From contig JALMLS010000353.1 in assembly GCA_038496445.1 (NCBI GenBank), positions 372,001 to 436,000 on the forward strand: a stretch of 64,000 nucleotides of DNA, in the 5' to 3' direction. Source of the DNA: Trichosphaerium sp. ATCC 40318. Lineage: Eukaryota > Discosea > Flabellinia > Trichosidae. Position 1 is the first letter of the stretch. Each line of letters begins with the position of its first letter. The notes below the pieces were generated by a model. It was not told the DNA's origin. It ran no database searches and was given only the letters and a program-made list of their open reading frames with translations. Shown here one piece after another: positions 55,617-64,000 of this stretch. The position numbers and the translations under genes are program-made.

Positions 55617-57834
55617 ATGGAAAATCGTTCCGAACTCCCAAAAAACGTCGGTATTGTGGCTATTGAGGTCTACATTCCAAAAACTGTAGTTAGCCAAACC
55701 AAGCTGGGTATGTACAGTACTTGAGTGAAACAGTAGCCAAAACCGACCCTTATGAACTCTATTTCGTCACCTATGGCTTCTTTTTATGTATTTGTATTTT
55801 GCGTTTCACTATCTGACAATACACCCACAGAAAGTTTCGACGATGTACCTGCAGGAAAGTACACTATTGGGTTAGGTACGCTTTTCTCTCCAATTTCTTA
55901 TTTGAGACTAATTGCCCTGCGCGTTGTTGTGGCTACTTCTTCGCTATACGTAGTTGCCTTTTACACTACGCTACTGTCATAACAAAACGCTTACATGCAA
56001 ATTAGGACAGACGAACATGGGCTTTGTTAGCGACAGGGAGGACGTTAACTCCATTTCCCTCACAGGTAATTGCGTAACAACACGCGAAATAAGTTCCGTA
56101 ATTTGTTCGTGTCGCTAATCGAGGCGTCAAAAGCTGTTGCCGGTCTTCTAGAGAAATACAACATCGATCCAAAGAACGTTGGACGCCTTGAAGTTGGTAC
56201 AGAGACAATTGTCGATAAATCAAAAGCAACAAAAACGTCTATTATGCGTTTGTTTCAGAAATACGGTAACTACGACATTGAGGGTACGTAAAATCTCTTT
56301 CCCAAAAAACTGTGCAAGCCACAATTGGTTTTTTTTTTGCTTCTGTGACACTAACTTGTATAGGTGTTGACAGTAAGAATGCTTGTTATGGTGGTACTGC
56401 CGCTCTATTGAACTCCATCGCTTGGGTAGAATCTAGGTGCGTTATAAAGCTGGCTTGTTTGGCATCATCGGATTTTTTTTTGATTTCTAATAATTATTGA
56501 CACTTTTACTAGTATGTGGGATGGTCGCTATGCTATTGCTGTAGCAGCTGATATCGCCGTATATGCTGAAGGTACAGTTTTGATATTATTTTGACAAGCA
56601 TTGGGTTGTTTTGATTATTGTGTTAGGAAATGCTAGACCAACTGGTGGCTGTGGATCTGTTGCCATGCTCATTGGACCAGATGCACCTTTGGTAATCGAG
56701 AGAGGTATGTCTTCACTACAAAATGATAAAAGCTTTGAAGCGAGCGAATATTTAGGAATTATATATTGACATTTTTTTTTTCTTGCAGGATTGCGTGGGT
56801 CTCACTTTGAGGACGTATGGGATTTTTACAAACCAGATCCTACCAGCGAATACCCAACTGTTGACGGTAAACTATCCATCTCATGCTACCTACGCGCTCT
56901 CGACCACTGCTACCAAATATACCGCAAGAAATACGCTGCAATCAAGGGAGGAGATTTTACAATGGATGACGCAGACTATTTTATTTTCCATGCTCCTTAC
57001 AATAAGCTAGTACAAAAATCGTTTGGCAGACTTGTACGTCTATTTGGTGATTTTTTTTTTTTTCGCAGTGCAGCTTGTACTTACCAATTTTAGCTGTTCA
57101 ATGACTTTTTGGAGCACCCAAACAACCCAAAATTTGCTGACGTGGCTGAATTCAAAGGCCTCACCAGAGAAGAGACATACTTTAACCGTGGCCTCGAACG
57201 TTCTTTTGTGAAGAAGGTACTCGATAGTTGTAATTAATTACACCTCTGCGCCTTTGTCTCTTTCTTACTGTGTTGTAGTCAAGGACAGCGTACAATCAAA
57301 AAGTTGCCCCTTCCACCATATTGCCAAAGCAACTTGGTAACACATATACCGCTTCATTGTACATGGGTCTTCTTTCTCACCTCACATTCTGCCCAGCAAA
57401 CACAGTACGAAATTTAATACAAAATCTGGAATGGCCATCTAACAGATTTATTTTTAGGTTGGTAAACGCCTAATGTGTTTCTCATACGGTTCTGGATTAG
57501 CTGCTACACTCTTTTCTATCAGAGTGCGTGGTCCAATAGAAGGAATTGTCCAAAGAGCTGGATTGAGAGATCGTTTGGCTAACCGCATGTTCGTAAACCC
57601 TGATGAATTTGTAAAGGTATGTTCAATGCAATCTTTATTCTTACCTTGGATTATCTCGTAATTTTTTGTGCCTAGAAACTTCAAATGCGTCATCACCAAC
57701 ACAACGCCCGCGGTGCTTATCAACCAAAGGGTTCTTTGAACAATATTTTCCCTGGCACGTACTATCTCACAAAAATTGATGACAAGAGCCGAAGGCATTA
57801 CGCCAGAAAACCTTTGCTTGGCTCCAAGATTTAA
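55617..57834 (+). CDS. Hydroxymethylglutaryl-CoA synthase
   Basis: Twelve exons: 55617..55707, 55831..55875, 56006..56065, 56134..56283, 56364..56436, 56513..56571, 56627..56704, 56789..57033, 57094..57216, 57279..57404, 57458..57616, 57676..57834; 455 residues, normal for the family. It condenses acetyl-CoA and acetoacetyl-CoA in the mevalonate pathway. Conserved blocks: [57 protein letters not shown] (catalytic Cys), [47 protein letters not shown] (catalytic His), [12 protein letters not shown] and [14 protein letters not shown]. The general base Glu is in SLTAVAG-region exon context. No presequence, so a cytosolic enzyme for isoprenoid and sterol synthesis. Confidence 0.96.
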
Positions 57835-58198
57835 AACAGAGAATTTTTTTTGCTTGTAGATTCCCGCATTCCTTATTGTACCGGGTACTCTACACTCTCT
57901 GAATGAAACACCATAACTGCTTTATCTATTAATAATAAAGGCATCACAGTACAGTGATAATAGTCAAAAATCGCGCAATCATTTTTCTGTTATTCCCATT
58001 GTTGTCACAACTCACGCTGTTTTCGCCAGTATTTTTCAAGTACCCACTCAGGGGAGGGGTGAGGGCCGTAGCTTGTCAAGCATCATAACAGTCAAAATTT
58101 CAACTGGGAGATTGCTGGGCAAAAACGCCAATGTTCACCAAAAATACTGGGTAGAATTCTAAAGCATGTATTATAAGCACCCCTCGCTGTAGTGTATT
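57835..58198. other. Intergenic region
   Basis: Spacer between the HMG-CoA synthase stop and the BCAS3-like start. A G-rich patch (CAGGGGAGGGGTGAGGG) lies at about 58051-58067. No gene seen. Confidence 0.45.
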
Positions 58199-61100
58199 AT
58201 GAGTGCATCAATGAATAGGCATTTGGTGTTTGCCAAACCTCACACGAGGCAAGTTGTGGTTTTCTGTGATCGTGGAAGGCCTAATTAACGCGTCGTAGGA
58301 GCGGAAAAGATGTTAAAGCGACAAATGCCGGTAGGGTGATTGGTGGCGTTACAAGCGCCTATAAATTCGCCAGTGGCACCTTGTCGCGGTTTTTGGGGTC
58401 AGAAAAGTCTGTTGCGTATGAAGAGGAGCCAAGCGAACAAATAACGTTTGCTAAACACTACTACATGTATTTGGACGGTAGGAGGTATGTACTGAGTATC
58501 CAACCGAAACCTTTACCTTTCATGATGGCCTCATCGTTAGTTTTTGTTTGTTTATTTAATGAGAACAGGAAGGAGTGCATTCTTATCGGTTATAACGTTG
58601 GGTTTCAATTATGGGACGTCACCTCCATGTGGACCTCCAGACCTACAAATATCATAGAAGAGCTCTGTTCGGTCCGCTGTTGTCAAATACGCAATGTTAG
58701 CGTACGTAGAATCGTAGACACGAGACGCAGAGTTTGTTTACTTCGTTGCAAAAGATCAGCGCATTTTTTTGATTTTATCGCAATACTGACGCCAATATTT
58801 TTCGCGTTTGCATCATTGTTTTGTTGGCTGGATGTTTTTGAACAAATTACGTTTTATTTTGCACCAAATCTGTGGCACTTGTCAATTTTACAAGTATTAC
58901 ACGTTAAATGATATTGCTATCCTATACTAATGCGTAGAAAGGTTATTACTTCCACGACAATTGCACTTAAGCCAAATCATTTATTTTATCATCAGACGCC
59001 AGTTTTCGCTATTGTGTACGCTTTTAAGCAGTTCCTGGTGCATTAATCTGTAGTTGACATTTTGTATAAAATAGAACTGGTGAAGTTGATTCCAAGCGTC
59101 AACCAGCACACAGATTATTATTCTACTCTTTGAAGACAGCTAAGTTCCTCACAGACACCCCTAAAGATTTTGCGTTGTATAATTCTACCATACTCGACAC
59201 TGCGGTAAGCGACACAAGCTTTGTTGTCGTTACCAAAGGTGCCAAAAAACAAAATTAAACAAACTCAGATTATAGTCTAACTGATTATATAGAATGTGCT
59301 CACGTGTATGCGCGTCCGTTGGGTAAACAACCTAAAAAGAAAGCTAAAGTGAATGTACGGTTTGTTGTACCGCTATTTATTTTTTATTGAGTGTTTATTT
59401 TGACACTGTTCAGTTGTATTACGATAACGCAAACTTTACTGTATCAGGTGTTTTTACCCTTGGTAGTAGATGGCTTGCGTATCAATGCAAAGAAGGTACT
59501 ATTTGTCTCTCAGAGCATTCACAAAGAATTTTTTTGTTTTCCGCTAAAGGAATCATGTTACTTATTGCGTTTCTAGCTTGTCGCATGCCAGTGACAGATA
59601 CATCCATTTCTATTGAAGAGGCTACATCAAACTTGGATATCAACGATTTAACAAGATCTGTAAGTCACTTTGTTGTTCATCGTGGCGGTCAAGCAATTGA
59701 AATGGCTAAAGAAGGTGTACAAAGTGCAATGACTAGCGCTCCACCGCCCGAGAACCTCACAGACTCACGCTTAGCAGCCCTTCAAAGAGGTGAACCTGGT
59801 CACGTATGTTTCATTATTTTCTCAGGACAGTGTTTAATATTTTGCTAGGTGAGAGTGGTAGATGTTACTCTTGATTCAGTCGATGAAATTGCACACTTCA
59901 GATCACACAATGAACCACTTACAACTATGCAATTTGATGCTACAGGCTCTTTGGTACATTTTTTGTTTTGTTTTAATATCTTGTGTTTACTCATTTTGTT
60001 TCTTGTACAGCTTGTCACTGCATCTATGCGCGGTACAATCCTTCATGTATATAGAATATGCCCATCGCGAAACTCGTCAACTCCTTCTGCTATAAAACTG
60101 TACGTCAACAATTTTCTTGTAGCAACAGCCCTTTAATGTTTTATTAGGTATAATCTGGACAGAGGTGTTAGTGGCGCAACAGTTAAAGTACATGAAGAGG
60201 AGAATTTTATAGTTTTCCAACTTATACGTACTTTGTAGAATATTTCATTCAGCCCAGACTCGAGGCTAATAACTGTTAACTCCATTCCGAATGGGACAAC
60301 CCGTATCCTGAACTGTTTTTTTTTTGAAACTTCTTTTATTGTTATGAATCTTTGACTGTTGCAGATGTTTATGGTGTTGATTTGTTTGGTTCGGAAATTA
60401 CAGCAAATTCTCAACTTGGGCTTCAAAAGACGCCAATTAACACAACAGTGCAACAACACTTTGCTAAAATGAAGCGCACTAAGAAGGCACCACAAGTTGC
60501 TCTATTCCATGGCAGCGGTTCCAAAGAAGTAAGTTACCAGTGCTTTTTTTTTTTAAACCCTAACAAGTGTTTAGTTTGGTGGAATGGCATTTTTTGGTGC
60601 TTGGGAACATGAAGAGGATCACGAGAATGAAAGGCCAGCCCCAAGAAGGGTGATTGATGCTCAAAAGAAAAAACCTTATGATATGGCAGTACTTGATAGC
60701 AAGTGTATACTATCAACGTTAACAACAGCAGTTCAGCCATCTGGTAGTACTTTTTAAATATGTAAATTGTGATGCTAACAAGGTTTTATAGAAGCTACAG
60801 GTTTCCCAAGAGGTGTTGAAATGGCTGTTTTAGGCGATATGACATGGGATCTATGTCGCAGATCAACATGGCCTACTGTGCGTCATTTGGCACATTACTG
60901 AGATTGCTTTACAATTAATTACTGACATTCTGATTAGAGAACCATTCATGACAATGCACAAAAAGTACTTTTCATGCCGTGTGTTTTTTAGCGATTAATA
61001 GTATTTTAGCCTATTGACGAAGAAGAGGATGAGCTCGCCAATGATCCTGTAATAGAAAGAAACAGGTGGCTTGCCAATTCTGAGGTGGAAACATACAGGA

Positions 61101-61920
61101 GTGTAGATAGTCCGTTCTGGGCCTCGCCACAGTTCACGTGCGTGGTTTTAATTTTTTGCAACAGCTTGAGAGTTAACTCGCTGTCTTTTAGTTTGATTGC
61201 GCACACTGGTAATGCTGTAGAATTTCCAGAAGATTCGAGGAAACAAGACAGGATATACGATGGTATTCCTACACGAGTTGTTGAGACAGTTGGTAAAACG
61301 GTCAAGAATTCCGATGGTACACGCTTTCAGCATTTTAGAAATGAGCCTTCTAGCTTTTTGACACTTTCTTTTTAGATCTTTTCCGTGATGCTCTCAATGC
61401 TTCTGATTCTGATGCATCAGATTCTGAAGAAGAAGCTTTGTTGCGTAGACCAAGAAAGAAGCGAAACTCAAGGCGTGAAGAACCACAACAACCTGTGATT
61501 GTTCCTGAGGAGGCTAACGCAATAAACTTTGAACCACAAATACCAGCTCCAATAGCACGTGATGAGCCAGTACATAGAGAAGAACCTGTTTACCAGCTGC
61601 AACACCAAGAACCACCACTTCCTGCCATGCATAGACCTATAAATGATCCATCACTGTTGGAGGTTTCGTTGGATTTTGATGATGGATCACATTATAACTT
61701 TGGCCCTCCGCCTAATGCGGATGCGAATGGTGCTGGCTGAGTTGTAAAGTAGACAACTTACTGACTTTTGTTTTTAGATATATTGCAGTTACCGCAAGCC
61801 AATGTACAGCACCAACAACCAGAACCTGATGTTCCTGTAAATCACGATGGTCCAGAACCAGTCGATGAATCTTTTGTAAATAACTCTGTTCTTTTTGATG
61901 CACTAAGGGATGATGATTGA
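58199..61920 (+). CDS. BCAS3-like WD40/PROPPIN-type propeller protein
   Basis: About 15 exons; start taken at MSASMNRHLVFAKPHTR (58199), which joins the next exon only through a GCAAGT donor. Propeller blocks in BCAS3 order: ECILIGYNVGFQLWDVTS, FTLGSRWLAYQ, FRSHNEPLTTMQFDATGSL, LVTASMRGTILHVYRI, NLDRGVSGATVK, NISFSPDSRLITVNSIPNGT, then LDSKCILSTLTTAVQPS and EVETYRSVDSPFWASPQF, which match the BCAS3 C-terminal domain. The end is acidic and Pro/Gln-rich, closing NNSVLFDALRDDD. BCAS3 with PHAF1 binds phosphoinositides on forming autophagosomes and affects cell movement. Family call is firm; exact exon edges between 58500 and 59400 are approximate. Confidence 0.8.
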
Positions 61921-62037
61921 CTGAATTAAACTGTCTTTTTTTTGATATTAGGAGGACTAACACTACTTTGTATATACCACTAATAAAAAAAAGATTGCAG
62001 CCAACAAAAAAGATTACGTAATACTTTATTTACATTT

Positions 62038-63829
62038 CTATGTTTCATAATTAAAATTCAAATCAAGTGCGTAAGCAGCATCATCTTCAATTAGCGACGA
62101 ATCTGGCTCTGAAGAAGTGTTCGTCCAAGATTTGTTGAGTTGCTATTTGGGTAGTGAGTATTTTTTGCATGAAATAAAAGGATATTGTGCGTACCACTTT
62201 GCTCTGCAAGTTTTGTGCATGAATTTGAAAGTTCTTTGACATTGGAATCTTATCCGCTTCCATTTCTTCCAATAACTCGAACGCTTCATCGTATCTCTCG
62301 TATTTTTCAAATCCTTTGAACAAAGTCAAGTAGCTCGCCGAATTGGGGTAAACATCTGGTGTCGCTTTTAATTCTTTGTGAACTTCAATTGCACCATCGA
62401 CATCTCCGCTAGCTATATAGGTGTGTATCAACACAGTGAATGTGTAAACGGTAGGAGCAATTTTTAGTTGTAGCATGTCGGTATATGTTGAAAATGCAGC
62501 TTGTAGCGAAATCTTTGCCATAGCATTTATCAACGTAGTATAATGAACAACAGTTGGGCTATACCCGTCCTTCTTCATATCATTGATGATTTGTTGCGCA
62601 TTGATGTGATTGCCTAGAAAGCTATGGACCACCAGAAGTTCTAAGTATGTTACTTCATCGTATTCGATGTTCATATCTTTCATTTTTTGTGCGATTATAA
62701 GTGCTTTGTCAAGCGATTTTGTTCCTTCAAGGTGTTTAGTTTCCTTATATTTCATTCTCAACAGCCGCAATACACAATTATAGACAACTGTGTTCGGGTT
62801 TAAGTCTATTTTGACCATGTCATCATAAAAAGCAAGACCGTCAGTGAACTTGTTCATTTTTGTGCATGCGCTAATAATGATAGAATAAGTAAGGCAATCT
62901 GGTGTTTCGCCTCGTGACACCATGACTTTATATATCTCGTGTATTCTATCCAATTGTCGAAAGTGAGCGTAAACTGAAATCAATGTATCATAGCCGACTT
63001 TGTTGGGGTCCATGCGTTTTTCGCGCATTTCTTCTACTATTTTTAAAGCTTCTTTTGTTTCACCTTGTAATAACCGGTTAGACAAACGAAGTTTTTTCAA
63101 GCAAAAGAAAAAAAAAATAGTGATGGGAGTACCTTGAGCCATGTGCATCTGTATCATGTATATGCGTGTTTGACTATCAGGCCTAACGACTTTGGATTGT
63201 TTAATTTCTTTAACAAGCTTCAGGCCTTTGTGTAAGTCTGCGTTATTTTTTGAGTATACGTGTAGCAAAGAATTGTAAATGCCAATGCTAGGTTTCAGGC
63301 CGTCACTGACCATAGCCTTTAGGTAATACTGAGCGTGATCACTATCATTCCGTCCAACAGCAGCGATAAGCGCAGCATATGCGATGACATCGAGCTTGAT
63401 TTTGTTTTTGCGCATCCTGTCATAAACGGAAATGGCTTTTTTACCTAACCCTTTTTTTCCGTACTCAGAGATCATGGTAGTGAGAACAACAAGCGGTGGC
63501 CGCGTATAACCGTTATCCATCATTCGTACGATCAAATCTATATTATTGACGCCCCCTTCCGCATTGAGTGCAGCACGAAGAAGGTTGACATAAAAAAAGT
63601 CATCTACTTCATCTTTGGGTATTGAGTTTATAAGCGTTTCCACTTGACTCCTCGTTTTGGCAACATTAGCCAGGAAGGTGTATATTTTAACTGTTGGTTT
63701 TTTAAAACGCTGCATTTCTTTGTACGCCAAATCGAAGTCCTTGATTTGTGGCATAACCTTAAAAAATATTCTGGCCAATTGCGTGTCATTCGCATTTGGT
63801 TTCCGTGTAAGTCTTAGTTCCCGCAACAC
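62038..63829 (-). CDS. Pentatricopeptide repeat (PPR) protein, 5' end incomplete
   Basis: Three exons seen: 63829..63133, 63063..62195, 62142..62038, about 556 residues. An acceptor lies just upstream (TTACAG at 63838-63843), so the first exon is missing or unrecognised. At least ten 35-residue PPR helix pairs are visible, for example DVIAYAALIAAVGRNDSDHA, PSIGIYNSLLHVYSK, NKVGYDTLISVYAHF, DCLTYSIIISACTKMNK, NTVVYNCVLRLLRMK, TVVHYTTLINAMAK, TVYTFTVLIHTYIASG. PPR proteins bind single-stranded organelle RNA, usually in mitochondria of non-photosynthetic eukaryotes. No endonuclease or methyltransferase domain follows. The 69-base intron 63064..63132 keeps frame if unspliced. Confidence 0.88.
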
Positions 63830-64000
63830 TGCTTCTGTAACAAACCAAGTGTTAGAAACAGTCGTTTGGTGATGTCATTTTGTTGGGAGAAAATAACAAA
63901 TTAAAAGCCTTGTAACTACGCCAAAACGCGATGAAGCGCCAGCTACATCATTGTTTTAAACATAATTTTGTTTTTGGGCAAATAGACACCGTTTTGATTT

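Noticed and set aside
1-64000. CRISPR arrays, operons, ribosome-binding sites
   Set aside because: Intron-exon structure and gene families are eukaryotic; the short repeats at 10.4-11.0 kb lack CRISPR-like identical repeats with unique spacers of fixed length.

Overview
The window is nuclear DNA from an intron-dense, AT-rich, free-living eukaryotic microbe. Genes lie on both strands, a few hundred bases apart or less, mostly with many short introns (about 45-200 bases). The 5' splice site is very often GTACGT-like rather than GTAAGT. The gene set (heterotrimeric G-protein subunits, a Frizzled/Smoothened-like receptor, tandem RGS protein, F-box, Skp1-like and RING proteins, a peroxin, a mitoribosome assembly factor, HMG-CoA synthase) fits a free-living amoeboid protist. 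The exact lineage cannot be fixed from sequence alone; Amoebozoa or Heterolobosea are guesses. Exon coordinates were worked out by hand from phase-consistent GT/GC-AG splicing and protein-family conservation.

Layout. 1-891: 3' end of an LMBD1-like membrane protein. 1256-7407: a G-alpha gene, then a Frizzled-type seven-helix receptor with an extracellular Cys-rich domain. 7807-10314: an F-box/DUF1963 protein and a small secreted protein built from two copies of one Cys-rich module. 10400-11460: no protein gene, but an array of at least six short repeat units with a TTAAG-N6-CA-CTTAA core, duplicated 20-mers, perfect hairpins and a 289-base element bounded by 18-base inverted repeats. 11595-16409: an F-box/PQQ-like propeller protein, poorly resolved small genes, and a second, divergent G-alpha. 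16922-21712: a long alpha-helical, probably nuclear protein of unknown function. 21925-26519: a membrane-anchored coiled-coil protein, an ABHD17-like hydrolase overlapped by a tiny antisense gene, and a type II membrane PAL-like lyase. 26733-33998: MORN-like, F-box/LRR, two tandem Skp1-like genes (one damaged) and a RING protein, suggesting a ubiquitin-ligase neighbourhood. 34182-45027: METTL17/Rsm22, PEX10, a glutaredoxin-like protein, hypotheticals and aldose 1-epimerase. 45264-50234: an ERCC6L2-type SNF2 ATPase with a tRNA-Tyr gene inside an intron. 50407-55368: an NT-C2 protein with a lipid-anchor-like tail and a tandem-RGS protein. 55617-63829: HMG-CoA synthase, a BCAS3-like propeller and a PPR protein cut off at its 5' side.

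How the genes relate. No operons are expected. Still, the window holds receptor (Frizzled-like), transducer (two G-alphas), GTPase regulator (RGS) and a possible protein depalmitoylase (ABHD17-like), so much of a G-protein pathway is represented. Two G-alpha features look unusual: a Ser-rich C-terminal extension in one, and loss of the catalytic switch II glutamine plus loss of the N-terminal glycine in the other. Genome-level oddities are strong over-representation of CACGTG, GC-AG introns whose donor overlaps that motif, and a probable intronisation event between the two Skp1-like paralogues.
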